Source of the DNA: Anabaena sphaerica FACHB-251 | GTDB lineage: Bacteria; Cyanobacteriota; Cyanobacteriia; Cyanobacteriales; Nostocaceae | Assembly: GCF_014696825.1 (NCBI RefSeq) | Contig: NZ_JACJQU010000005.1 | Coordinates: forward strand, 248,001 to 312,000 | DNA length: 64,000 nt | Reading direction: 5' to 3' | Shown: positions 1-7,910 of the stretch, in pieces | Numbering within the stretch: position 1 is the stretch's first letter | Layout: the number at the start of each line of letters is the position of its first letter | Position numbers and translations under genes: made by a program | The notes under the pieces: generated by a model | Database searches by the model: none | Told to the model about the DNA's origin: nothing | Seen by the model: the letters and a program-made list of their open reading frames with translations, nothing else

Positions 1-1747
1 TCACATAAGCAACTTTTACCTGATTATCTAAAGAGTTAGCAGCATTGCGTAAAATCGAAGTTTTACCCATGCGTCTATGACCATAAATTACTACTGACTG
101 GAGTTGAGGACTTCTTAACCAAAGTTCTTCTAATTGTCTAATAATATCTTCTCTGCCAACAAATAAATTACCCATTACAGGATCGCCGATAACATAAGGA
201 TTATTTACAGTTTTATTAATAACAACTTCCCCAACTTCCCCAGCAATTTGTAATAATTGTTTTCGCCAATTCTCGGCAATATCTATAATTAATCCCTGTT
301 CTGCTTTGGGTAAAGTATCGGCTGTATTTAAAATAGTTGTCAGTTCACCTAATGCGCGATTTAAAGCAGAAGAACGAGACACACGAGAGACACTGCGATT
401 GATGATTTTCACATCTTCAATTACTCGCAAAAATCTATCTAATGTTTGCCAAGTGTTAGGACGTAATAAACCTGATGTAGGGAATGTAGGTAATTGTAGG
501 TTAGCAATAGAGTTTAATTCTTTAGCTTCGTTAAATGCTGCTAAAGTTTGGGCAAGGATATACATTTCTTCCCCATAGAGAAGAGAACGCACCACCACAA
601 ACGCTTCTGTTGCCTTAGTAGGTTGTTTTTCATGCAGATACCAAAAACCAGCCGCAGCAGCACGGGGAGGAGTATCAAGACGGGTATCTGTATTCAAACT
701 TTCCTGCAATCTTTTTTTACCAGGGAAACGTAATAAAAAACCTTTTATTGCTTCTGATTTAAGTTTTTCACTGAGAGAAGCAGAGAGAAAATGTATTAAT
801 TCCCAATAATATGTAGTTTCTGCTAACTGAGAAACCGACCAAATTATTTGTTCTGATGGTAGTATATTCAATACCTTATTCACTGTTTGCACTACAGGAA
901 TAAATTGCATGGTATATGCTAAGAGTTGATTAACATTATGTATGCCATTTTCCCAGTCCTGTAATAACCAGGTTTTTAAGCAAACATCTAAATCAGGTAG
1001 AGAAATAATAGTAATTCTTGGTAATAAAAAACTACCATTTATGAGGTAACGCAGGTTAAAAGACAAGCCAAACAACCGATTTTCTAAACGTAAGGTTGCC
1101 ATACCTACCGCCACACCGAATACCACACCTACCGCCACACCTACCGCCACACCTACCGCCACACCGAATACCACACCTAACGCCACGCCTAACGCCACAG
1201 CGAATACCACACCTACCGCCACACCTCCCGCCATACATCTCACCGCACCTCTCGCCACACCGAAAGCCAAGCCGAAAGCCACACCTACCGCCACACCTCT
1301 CATCACACCGGAAGCTACACCTCCCGCCACACCGAAAGCCACATTGAACGCCACACCGGAAGCCACACCGGAAGCCACACCTACCGCCACACCTACCGCC
1401 ACACAGGAAGCCACATTGAACGCCACATCTCCCCAGTTAATACGTAAGCCTAATGCTTCAAAAAATAAACAGGTCAATACTGGTGCAATTATTGTTAAAA
1501 CAACTCCTTGCAATAGCAGTTGACGCTGAATAGAATTTTGACGTAGTATCTTCAGTCCTTTACTCCAATTCATTTCCTTTTCAGGAATATAACCCCCGCC
1601 AAAATTATCCACATACCACCGCAAAGCCTGGGGAAAGTAAAATACCCAATACAGCAACAGTAGATAATCTAAAGGATTCCACAAAGACAGAGGACGGCGT
1701 AATTTTGGGGCTAAATCTAAACGAGGTACAGGAGATTTTGTAGTCAT
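1..1747 (-). CDS. Membrane-embedded P-loop ATPase with Gly-Val-Ala-X repeat domain (partial, C-terminus off left edge)
   Basis: The minus strand reads as one open frame from an ATG at 1747 to the left edge without a stop, so 582 residues are visible. Two hydrophobic stretches lie at about residues 22-42 and 76-96. Residues 108-217 are a near-perfect tetrapeptide repeat (Gly-Val-Ala-X), with glycine at every fourth position, as in membrane glycine zippers. A soluble, mostly helical region follows. Near the cut end come the words NPYVIGDPV and LFVGRED and a Walker A-like GHRRMGKTS (about 555-563), typical of archaeal-type/STAND-like ATPases. The start lies 9 bp after the stop of the upstream ATPase gene on the same strand, so the two are probably one operon. 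I infer a membrane-bound signalling or conflict ATPase; the partner and output are unknown. Confidence 0.8.
   Translation of the reverse strand, partial: MTTKSPVPRLDLAPKLRRPLSLWNPLDYLLLLYWVFYFPQALRWYVDNFGGGYIPEKEMNWSKGLKILRQNSIQRQLLLQGVVLTIIAPVLTCLFFEALGLRINWGDVAFNVASCVAVGVAVGVASGVASGVAFNVAFGVAGGVASGVMRGVAVGVAFGLAFGVARGAVRCMAGGVAVGVVFAVALGVALGVVFGVAVGVAVGVAVGVVFGVAVGMATLRLENRLFGLSFNLRYLINGSFLLPRITIISLPDLDVCLKTWLLQDWENGIHNVNQLLAYTMQFIPVVQTVNKVLNILPSEQIIWSVSQLAETTYYWELIHFLSASLSEKLKSEAIKGFLLRFPGKKRLQESLNTDTRLDTPPRAAAAGFWYLHEKQPTKATEAFVVVRSLLYGEEMYILAQTLAAFNEAKELNSIANLQLPTFPTSGLLRPNTWQTLDRFLRVIEDVKIINRSVSRVSRSSALNRALGELTTILNTADTLPKAEQGLIIDIAENWRKQLLQIAGEVGEVVINKTVNNPYVIGDPVMGNLFVGREDIIRQLEELWLRSPQLQSVVIYGHRRMGKTSILRNAANSLDNQVKVAYV
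1099..1427. repeat. 12-bp minisatellite inside the membrane ATPase gene
   Basis: About 27 imperfect copies of a dodecamer related to ACCGCCACACCT (plus strand) run in register with the minus-strand reading frame and encode Gly-Val-Ala-Val/Phe/Ser units. No stop interrupts the minus-strand frame. Units differ mainly in the fourth codon (GTA, TTC, TCC, GGA), so the array is diverged yet still in frame. Such arrays can change length by slippage in whole tetrapeptide steps. Confidence 0.9.
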
Positions 1748-1756
1748 AATATATTT

Positions 1757-2803
1757 TTAATTATTTGATTCAGAATATTTTTTATACAAGTTATAACAAA
1801 GTTGGGTTAATTTTTGTGGATGTCCACTGCTTTCTTGAATCAGTTCTTGAATATCTGCGTCTATAAAATTAATGTTGGTTGGTTGTAACCGCTTGGCAAT
1901 AAAATCAAGGATAATATTATCATTCCAAGTAAGAATATCTATTTGTTGACAAATATCTTCTAATGGTGATGTGTTACCATTATTTTGACTATCATTAAAT
2001 AATGTTCTTAAAGGTTCATTGGCAGCGACAACTAATTTTAAACAAGCATTTTCACCTTCAGATAAACCCCGTAAATGATCCCTCATATCCCTTGTAAATC
2101 CTGATCCATTGAGTTTACCAACATTATCTAATAATAATAAGACTTTTTTATTTTCCAAATTTCTTGTAAATCTATAACCTTTACTGTCTGGTATACCAAG
2201 TTTTTCACATATAGCAAAATAAAAATCTTCTTGATTATGAATAAGATTCATATCTAGAAAAACTTGTTGTCGTGGTAATTGTAAAAGTTTTTCTGATTGT
2301 TGGTAAACTGCATATAATAAAGATGATTTACCAATTGCTGGTTCACCAATAATGGCAACACTACTAGAGTTATTGATAAGTTCAAATATTTGCTTTACTT
2401 CTTGTTGTCTACCCAAAAACTTTTCTAAGTTCTCTATTCTTCCAGTTGTGGGAACAAAAGGATTTTGATTATTTTGTGGTGGACTGATTTTAATTTGAGT
2501 TGTTTCTCTAGTGGGTATTACAGGAGGTAATGAAATGCTTAAAGAATCTTTGTAATGTTGTATTGGATTTTTTAAATGTTTTTTACTGACTTTTATATTT
2601 AATTCTTGTGTGATTTTGTTCCACAAATCTGCACCTACTTCTCTCACGGTTGTTTCAGCTTTAAAAGTATTTGCAGCAATGGTTTTATAATCTAAACCTT
2701 CCCAACTACCTACCAAAATATCTTGTTCTAACTCATTTAAGACTTGGTTTGTCTTTTCTAACAATACACGATTGATAAAATTTAACGCTTCTTTAGAGTC
2801 CAT
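1757..2803 (-). CDS. vMAP-type N-terminal HTH domain fused to a P-loop ATPase
   Basis: A 348-residue protein. Residues 1-85 match the cyanobacterial vWA-MoxR-associated (vMAP) N-terminal helix-turn-helix module found at the front of many NB-ARC/WD40 proteins: acidic start, ILVGSWEGLDYKTIA, then a KVSKK block. A linker of about 40 residues leads to an ATPase domain with LEKFLGRQQE, Walker A GEPAIGKSS (153-161) and Walker B KVLLLLDN (220-227). There are no C-terminal repeats, so it is short for this family and resembles the sensor/NTPase half of a split system. It is upstream of, and 9 bp from, the membrane ATPase gene. The ATP-binding role is secure; DNA binding or involvement in a conflict system is inferred. 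Confidence 0.8.
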   Translation of the reverse strand: MDSKEALNFINRVLLEKTNQVLNELEQDILVGSWEGLDYKTIAANTFKAETTVREVGADLWNKITQELNIKVSKKHLKNPIQHYKDSLSISLPPVIPTRETTQIKISPPQNNQNPFVPTTGRIENLEKFLGRQQEVKQIFELINNSSSVAIIGEPAIGKSSLLYAVYQQSEKLLQLPRQQVFLDMNLIHNQEDFYFAICEKLGIPDSKGYRFTRNLENKKVLLLLDNVGKLNGSGFTRDMRDHLRGLSEGENACLKLVVAANEPLRTLFNDSQNNGNTSPLEDICQQIDILTWNDNIILDFIAKRLQPTNINFIDADIQELIQESSGHPQKLTQLCYNLYKKYSESNN

Positions 2804-2859
2804 TAGGCATATTTTGAGTGATCAGGTTAAATTAAGCACTTAGCTAATGATTTTAAATT

Positions 2860-2940
2860 CTACCCTACAAACCTACATCTGCCTGCATTTACCTACATAA
2901 ATTTTTCAGAAAAATTACCTACAACACCCAACCTACTCAG
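2860..2940. promoter_or_regulatory. ACCTACA iterons and AT-rich palindrome between divergent genes
   Basis: The 198-bp gap between the divergent ATPase operon and the small membrane gene holds ACCTACA at 2871, 2891 and 2917 and ACCTACT at 2931. A 17-bp palindrome (AATTTTTC-A-GAAAAATT, 2900-2916) sits between the second and third. Spaced direct repeats in a divergent promoter region look like operator sites. The neighbouring vMAP HTH protein is a candidate regulator, by inference only. Confidence 0.45.
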
Positions 2941-3001
2941 CATAGACTCCAGGTGATGATAGAGAAGTAAACAAAAGACAAACATCTGAGGAGTGAAAAC
3001 A

Positions 3002-3277
3002 ATGTCTCAACAACCAACAGACAACACCACCAATATTTTAGTCACTGCGGAGAAGATAGTTGAGAGTATCACTAAATCAGAAACAGTTGAATTAAGTGAA
3101 GTTGCAGCAAAAACAACAGAGAACATTTTCACGGTTTTAGTTACATCTGGAGGTAAACCCGTTGCTGTGATTTTAGCCATTGCTGTGGTAATTATAGCAA
3201 CTGCAATACCTATTGCTGTTTTGAAATTATCTCCAAGTCACATAAATCCAACTGTGAAAACTTCCCAAGTCAAATAA
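3002..3277 (+). CDS. Small single-span membrane protein, unknown function
   Basis: The start is the ATG at 3002, preceded by a good ribosome site (GAGGAG at 2987-2992); a GTG three codons upstream is less likely. The 91-residue protein has a polar, Thr/Glu-rich N-terminal half, one long hydrophobic segment (about residues 55-79, VAVILAIAVVIIATAIPIAV) and a short basic tail. It is transcribed divergently from the two ATPase genes and shares their intergenic region, so it may belong to the same cassette. I do not recognise the family. No signal-peptidase site is evident, and an inner-membrane anchor is the simplest reading. Confidence 0.65.
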   Translation: MSQQPTDNTTNILVTAEKIVESITKSETVELSEVAAKTTENIFTVLVTSGGKPVAVILAIAVVIIATAIPIAVLKLSPSHINPTVKTSQVK

Positions 3278-3424
3278 TGAATTTAGGGTGGGTTATAGCG
3301 TTACTAACTCACCTCATACTTTGGAGGGATAAAACTCACCATTTCTAAATCAGCTTTTGCAGTTATGATCTAAAACAGTGCAAAATGTGCGTAAATTTAC
3401 AAAAACTTAACTGCAAAAAGGCTT

Positions 3425-4147
3425 ATGAGTTTAAATCGTCGTCATTTCTTGGTTTTACTGGGTGCTAGTGCGGGTGCTTTTCTTCTAGATGGTTGTGCTT
3501 CTGCAGAAACCTCTCCCCCAAGAACATCAGCTATTGAACTACCCCCTTTACCCTACGCTTACGATGCACTAGAACCGCATATTGACGCTAGAACAATGCA
3601 GTTCCATCACGATAAACATCATGCGGCCTATGTGAACAACTTAAATAAAGCATTAGACAAATACCCAGAACTGAAAAATAGAACTGTGGAAGAACTGTTG
3701 CAAAATCTTGATAATGTACCCGCAGATATTAGAACTACAGTCAGAAATAATGGTGGTGGTCATGTTAACCACTCAATGTTTTGGAAAATCATGAAACCTA
3801 ATGGTGGTGGTGAACCTACCGGAGAAATAGCAACCGCAATCAAAGATAATTTTGGTAGTTTTGCAGATTTTAAAAAGCAGTTTAATGAAGCTGGTGGTAG
3901 CCGTTTTGGTAGCGGTTGGGTTTGGTTAGTTCGCAATAAAAATGGTAAGTTAGAAATTACAACTACAGCAAATCAAGATAGTCCTTTAATGGAAGGTAAT
4001 TATCCCATTTTTGGTAATGATGTATGGGAACACGCCTATTATCTCAAATATCAAAACCGCCGACCTGATTATTTAGAAGCTTGGTGGAATGTAGTTAACT
4101 GGGATGAAATTAATCAACGTTTTGCAGATGCAAGTAAAATAGGGTAA
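3425..4147 (+). CDS. sodA: Superoxide dismutase [Mn type], exported or membrane-anchored
   Basis: A 240-residue protein of the Fe/Mn SOD family, converting superoxide to H2O2 and O2. The first 33 residues carry a twin-arginine-like NRRHFLVLL followed by a hydrophobic core and a lipobox-like LLDGC, so the enzyme is probably exported by Tat and lipid- or membrane-anchored. Metal ligands are visible in order: His in FHHDKHH, His in HVNHSMFW, Asp and His in [11 protein letters not shown]. The GGG stretch after KPN and the [19 protein letters not shown] signature favour manganese over iron. Heterocystous cyanobacteria are known to carry a membrane-targeted MnSOD. It appears monocistronic; a strong hairpin lies just downstream. 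Confidence 0.92.
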   Translation: MSLNRRHFLVLLGASAGAFLLDGCASAETSPPRTSAIELPPLPYAYDALEPHIDARTMQFHHDKHHAAYVNNLNKALDKYPELKNRTVEELLQNLDNVPADIRTTVRNNGGGHVNHSMFWKIMKPNGGGEPTGEIATAIKDNFGSFADFKKQFNEAGGSRFGSGWVWLVRNKNGKLEITTTANQDSPLMEGNYPIFGNDVWEHAYYLKYQNRRPDYLEAWWNVVNWDEINQRFADASKIG

Positions 4148-4160
4148 TTTATGTGGGGTA

Positions 4161-4225
4161 AGATCCCCGACTTCTATTTGAATTTTATCAATAAGAACTT
4201 CATACTTGTCAGAAGTCGGGGATCT
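4161..4225. repeat. Dispersed hairpin repeat (15-bp perfect inverted repeat), possible terminator of sodA
   Basis: AGATCCCCGACTTCT (4161-4175) and its exact reverse complement (4211-4225) flank a 35-nt loop. Related hairpins occur at 27305, 29119, 29858 and 31177, with matched changes in both arms. It could act as a terminator after sodA, but there is no U-tract. Confidence 0.8.
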
Positions 4226-4292
4226 AAATGCTATGCTGAATCCTGACCATAAACTAACCCTATTTCAATTTTAAAAACTACATTTACAAAAT

Positions 4293-4595
4293 ATGAAACT
4301 TTTTGCCTCTATCTTATTTTTAACCCAAAAGAACTATTTAGCAGTAGTGAAATTGGCTTTGATCTGGAAGTTGAGTTTATTAGTTATAGCTGGTTTTTTA
4401 GGGTTAATAATTGGCGCGATTTTCGCAATCTTTTTAACTGGAATACTAGCATGGCAGCATGATCGCAATTCTCCTCCTCCAGAAGCAGGTTCAATGGGTG
4501 GAGTTGCATGGTTGGGTATGGGGCTGTTTTTGATATGTATAATTAGTCCTTTGATGGTGGCGATCGCTATCTTTCTAACTACCTTATATTTATAG
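4293..4595 (+). CDS. Small two-helix membrane protein, unknown function
   Basis: A 100-residue protein. Two hydrophobic regions (about residues 22-54 and 70-99) are separated by a polar loop with HDRNSPPPEAGS. The first region is long and Gly/Ile-rich (LGLIIGAIFAIFL). No catalytic motif or named family is recognised. The gene stands alone between the sodA hairpin and the NuiA-domain gene. Its codon usage resembles its neighbours, but no clear Shine-Dalgarno site precedes the ATG at 4293, so expression is likely rather than certain. Confidence 0.55.
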   Translation: MKLFASILFLTQKNYLAVVKLALIWKLSLLVIAGFLGLIIGAIFAIFLTGILAWQHDRNSPPPEAGSMGGVAWLGMGLFLICIISPLMVAIAIFLTTLYL

Positions 4596-4752
4596 ATTTA
4601 ATAGATTGAGATTCCATCAGGTTTGGTTGACAATCTATCCAAATGGGGTTCAAGTATAACATTTACATTTATAAAATTTTTTACCTATAGTCGTTGATCT
4701 GTGCAAAAATACTATTACCAAAGTATTGAAACTATTGATTTATTTAAAACTT

Positions 4753-5937
4753 ATGCCTAGTCATGAGATCAGGTTTGATGATGGAAAATACGACTATATC
4801 AGGACGATTACTCTGTCAGGTTGTACAGTCAGCATCACAACAGACGGTGTTGGTTTTAATGCCTACTCTTTTGAAACCCATGAATTGGCTACCGAAACCG
4901 AGGCGCTGGAATTTTATGAAACAACTATCCGCAGGGAAAACCCTAGTTATCAGCCGCCAACAGATTCATCACCTACTGAACTCATAGAGGAAGAGGAAGA
5001 GGAAGAGGAAGAGGAAGAAGAATTAGAACCGCTTTCATTTGATTTCGATTTGCATGAACAAAATTTAGCAACAGATGAATTAGTAAATCGTTTAGCAGTA
5101 GTGCTACCCGGTTTAGAAATTTATGAGAGTGAATCTAGTGACTATCCTTTTAAAACATTTGTTTGGAAAGTAGACAATCAAGGAGAATTTACTATAGACA
5201 AGCTGCTTTTAGCAGAGGGATTTATGCAGTCGATTGCATGGGATGATTTTTTAGCGGCTGTCATCACTAATAGCAGTAATCTCACCAGCGATTTAGCTTT
5301 AGAAGCAAATCTGAATCCTGAAGAAATTGCTCATAAATGTCAAATGTTAGAAACTACATTGCGAATGCAGTGTAAAAACATCTCTGTTTATAAAATCAAG
5401 CACTTTGATCCGATCTTACCTGAACAAAAATTCGATGAATTTCATATTATTGTAGGTGAAAATCATGATGGGAATTGGTTGGGAATTGCTCCCCAAATTG
5501 GCTCTATTGAAGATATTAGAACCGATACTGAGCGCATCCAAATCTCCACAAACTTTACTCCTGTGTCCACCAACCAAACATTAATTAATACCTTACAATC
5601 TATAGTAACTGGCTTGGAGTTTGCGACCACTCCAGGCACTAGTAATAGAGAATTTAACTTAACATCTGCTAATTCTCAAGAGCAAACAATTTATCAGTTG
5701 CTTGATGCAATTGATTTCGTGATTACTTGTTCTTTTGCTCCCTTTGGTTCAGTAGCAGAAGATGAAGATCGTGAATTTTTCCGTTACATCCATCCCTTAG
5801 ATCAACTGTTGCAGTTAAATCTCACAAATTTACGAGAATATGTGATTGGGTCCTATTCCCTTTATCACCTATACGCTATTGGTAATACCCATAGTGGTGA
5901 TTGGGTAGGAGTATCAACTGTTGCTGTTTGGACTTGA
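4753..5937 (+). CDS. WGR-like domain plus tandem NuiA-type nuclease-inhibitor domains
   Basis: I place the start at the ATG at 4753 (MPSHEIRF); an upstream TTG at 4726 is less likely. The 394-residue protein has three parts. Residues 1-70 look like a degenerate WGR module (RFDDGKY, then TEAEALEFY-like spacing). A Glu-rich linker (about 79-92) comes from a hexanucleotide repeat. Two NuiA-like domains follow: about 105-260 with YESESSDYPFKTFVWK and ISVYKI, and about 270-394 ending YLYAIGN-type strand then DWVGVSTVAVWT. NuiA inhibits the sugar-nonspecific nuclease NucA, and its C-terminal Thr reaches the nuclease metal site. This protein also ends in Thr. I infer a nuclease inhibitor or a binding protein derived from one. 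Confidence 0.75.
   Translation: MPSHEIRFDDGKYDYIRTITLSGCTVSITTDGVGFNAYSFETHELATETEALEFYETTIRRENPSYQPPTDSSPTELIEEEEEEEEEEEELEPLSFDFDLHEQNLATDELVNRLAVVLPGLEIYESESSDYPFKTFVWKVDNQGEFTIDKLLLAEGFMQSIAWDDFLAAVITNSSNLTSDLALEANLNPEEIAHKCQMLETTLRMQCKNISVYKIKHFDPILPEQKFDEFHIIVGENHDGNWLGIAPQIGSIEDIRTDTERIQISTNFTPVSTNQTLINTLQSIVTGLEFATTPGTSNREFNLTSANSQEQTIYQLLDAIDFVITCSFAPFGSVAEDEDREFFRYIHPLDQLLQLNLTNLREYVIGSYSLYHLYAIGNTHSGDWVGVSTVAVWT
4987..5021. repeat. GAGGAA-type microsatellite in coding sequence
   Basis: An uninterrupted purine tract of alternating GAG and GAA codons encodes the acidic linker between the WGR-like part and the first NuiA-like domain. Length change here would alter linker length without breaking frame only if whole codons are gained or lost. 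Confidence 0.8.
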
Positions 5938-6031
5938 AAAACCTCTCCCCTACAATGGTAGGGAAAAAAGAGCAGCTTTTATTTCTAGAGAGGTTTTGAA
6001 ATCACCTTTTTTAAATCCCTATTTTCATAAA

Positions 6032-6781
6032 TTACAAAGGCTTTTGCGTCGGTACACCCACAGCACGAGGAAAACTAGCAGGTGTATTTCCTACTTTTCG
6101 CAAAAATAAACAATGCCGAATACTATTACTTAAAGGAGTTGTAAATTCTTCAATTAATTCAACTCTTCCCCCTAACTGCTTAACTGCATTTTCTAAACTT
6201 TGGTTTTCTTCTTTAGTCCAACTTCCCCGATAAATTACAGCTAAACCGCCTTTTTTCACCAAAGGTAAACTATATTCAGCACAAGCAGAAGCTGTACCCA
6301 CAGCACGAATTAAAGCTAAATCATAACTTTGTCTGTATTTATTTTCCTGTCCAATTTCTTCTGCTCTCCCTACAATAGTCTTAGCATTAGTTAGAGAAAG
6401 ACTACTTAATATCGTCTCAATAAAATTAATTTTTTTGCGCGTAGAATCTAACAAACTTACTTGACAACTTGGAAAAATCATAGAAATTGGTACACCAGGA
6501 AAACCTGCACCAGTACCAATATCAATTACAGATGCACCTTGATCAAGAGAATCAATAAAATGCTGTTTTGGTGCAACTCCCCGTAAAGAGTCCCAAAGAT
6601 GTTTTTCCCAAAATTCTTCAGGTTCAGTAATTCGAGTTAAATTAAATTGCCGATTGCCTTCAATAATTAATTCATACAGTTGTTGAAATTGATTTTGTTG
6701 CTGATTTGTAGGTTGCCAATTTAATGTTTTTTGCCAAAATTGCACCATTTCTGGTAAACTAGATACAGATTCTAAACTCAT
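6032..6781 (-). CDS. rsmG: 16S rRNA (guanine527-N7)-methyltransferase RsmG (GidB)
   Basis: A 249-residue class I SAM-dependent methyltransferase that forms m7G527 in 16S rRNA. It shows the RsmG signature: FNLTRITEPEEFWEKHLWDSL near the N-terminus, then the SAM-binding loop VIDIGTGAGFPGVPISMIFP (about residues 88-107), LLDSTRKKINF, and DLALIRAVG. Length matches the family. It is followed at 79 bp by the ABC ATPase gene on the same strand, but a small repeat in the gap and the lack of functional linkage argue against a dedicated operon. Loss of RsmG gives low-level streptomycin resistance in other bacteria. Confidence 0.95.
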   Translation of the reverse strand: MSLESVSSLPEMVQFWQKTLNWQPTNQQQNQFQQLYELIIEGNRQFNLTRITEPEEFWEKHLWDSLRGVAPKQHFIDSLDQGASVIDIGTGAGFPGVPISMIFPSCQVSLLDSTRKKINFIETILSSLSLTNAKTIVGRAEEIGQENKYRQSYDLALIRAVGTASACAEYSLPLVKKGGLAVIYRGSWTKEENQSLENAVKQLGGRVELIEEFTTPLSNSIRHCLFLRKVGNTPASFPRAVGVPTQKPL

Positions 6782-6816
6782 GTTGACTCAATAAATTATT
6801 TTAAACTCTTTACGTT

Positions 6817-6847
6817 CCTTTCTGCGCCTCTGCGCCTCTGCGTGAAA
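6817..6847. repeat. CTCTGCGCCTCTGCGTG-type intergenic repeat
   Basis: The sequence TGCGCCTCTGCGCCTCTGCG contains a 9-bp unit in tandem. It belongs to the short repeat families scattered through filamentous cyanobacterial genomes. It sits between rsmG and the ABC ATPase gene. Confidence 0.5.
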
Positions 6848-6859
6848 CATTTTAACTTT

Positions 6860-7531
6860 TCAATTTACGACTGTTTCCGCAATTTTCTTTTCTAATGTTT
6901 TAGGCTCAACCGCTTCTAAAACACCATGATTTAATGTCCAACAACGGTCTGCTATTGGCAACAAATCCCCAGCGTCATGTGTTACAACTAACAATGTCCA
7001 ATCTTTTTTCAATTTCGCTAATAAATTTACTAGCTGACGGCGCATTGACCAATCTAAACCCGCTGTAGGTTCATCTAATAATAATAAATTCGGTTGACGA
7101 ATTAATTGAACCGCCAAAGCTAAACGCCTTTGTTGTCCACCGCTTAAAGCATGGGGTGGTGTAGATAGGGATAAATGCTCTAATCCAACTTCGCTTAATG
7201 CCTGGTGAACCCGCTCTGTCCCTAATTCGGGATGACCCAAACGCAATTCTTCTAAAATTGTACCACCGCAGAAGTGCCTTTCTGGAAATTGAAACACTAT
7301 CCCCGCCAACTGTTGTAGCTGTTCGGCTATCAGTTCCTGTTCTCTCCAAAAAGCCGCACCAGAGGTAGGTTCAGCCAGTCCTGATAAAATTTCTAATAAA
7401 GTGCTTTTACCGGAACCACTAGGACCAATAATCAGACCTAATTGCTGGGGAGGTAATTCCAGGTTAATGGATTTGAGAATTGCTGACGGGCAAGCGGTGG
7501 GGTGATAAGTTAGATTTCTGAGATAGAGCAT
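6860..7531 (-). CDS. ABC transporter ATP-binding subunit (ECF/CbiO-like)
   Basis: A single 223-residue nucleotide-binding domain: Walker A GPSGSGKST (about residues 36-44), Q-loop FQFPERHF, signature LSGGQQRRLALA, Walker B LLLLDEPTAGLD and switch His in VVTHD. The FPERHF Q-loop and short length resemble the A components of energy-coupling-factor transporters (CbiO/EcfA type). No membrane subunit or substrate-binding protein is adjacent, so the partner must be encoded elsewhere. It powers import of an unidentified small molecule by inference. The start at 7531 gives MLYLRNLTYH, a normal NBD N-terminus. Confidence 0.88.
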   Translation of the reverse strand: MLYLRNLTYHPTACPSAILKSINLELPPQQLGLIIGPSGSGKSTLLEILSGLAEPTSGAAFWREQELIAEQLQQLAGIVFQFPERHFCGGTILEELRLGHPELGTERVHQALSEVGLEHLSLSTPPHALSGGQQRRLALAVQLIRQPNLLLLDEPTAGLDWSMRRQLVNLLAKLKKDWTLLVVTHDAGDLLPIADRCWTLNHGVLEAVEPKTLEKKIAETVVN

Positions 7532-7910
7532 TTGTTAAAATTACCAAAAAGTCAGCAGACAACTGATGGACTAGACGCAAAGTTAAGTAACCACAACCTA
7601 GTCCAGCAGCAAGAATCATTCACTTTTTTTCTATTGTGGCAGACTTACACGAAAAAATCGCTACAACAAGCGAGGAAACCTGAATCAATTACCACAGTCT
7701 ACATAAACAAGACTTACGCAAAACAGAACGAAAGTAGGAGTAATTCATGAATTACCCATACGCAAGAATCAGGTTTTTAGTCCAATCTTGCGTAAGTCCT
7801 AATCAAGTAGATTTTTTGGCAGTATATAGAGGCATTTTTCAGTTAACCATTTTTTTGCATTTTAAGTAACACATACGACAAATTCAACCGTAATTATTCT
7901 GAGGATTTCC
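7532..7910. other. Gene-free stretch with MITE-like element
   Basis: No convincing gene is seen. The stretch holds a MITE-like repeat at 7711-7798 and the upstream region of the TPR lipoprotein gene, where GAGGA lies just before the ATG at 7911. A 72-codon open frame from 7532 lacks coding character and runs into the repeat. Confidence 0.6.
7711..7798. mobile_element. MITE-like repeat with GACTTACGCA/TGCGTAAGTC ends (copy 1)
   Basis: An 88-bp unit begins GACTTACGCA and ends with the exact reverse complement TGCGTAAGTC. The inside is strongly similar to 42675-42762 (AAACAGAACGA, AGTAGG, CGCAAGAATCAGGTTTT, CAATCTTGCG). It carries no transposase, so it is probably a non-autonomous element mobilised in trans. 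Confidence 0.65.

Noticed and set aside
1056-1347. Opposite-strand and alternate-frame open reading frames rich in Pro-His or Arg-Cys-Gly
   Set aside because: They are by-products of the 12-bp repeat, which lacks stops in several frames; the minus-strand frame with a P-loop ATPase is the real one.
7532-7750. 72-codon frame directly after the ABC ATPase start
   Set aside because: No ribosome site or conserved composition, and it ends inside a MITE-like repeat.
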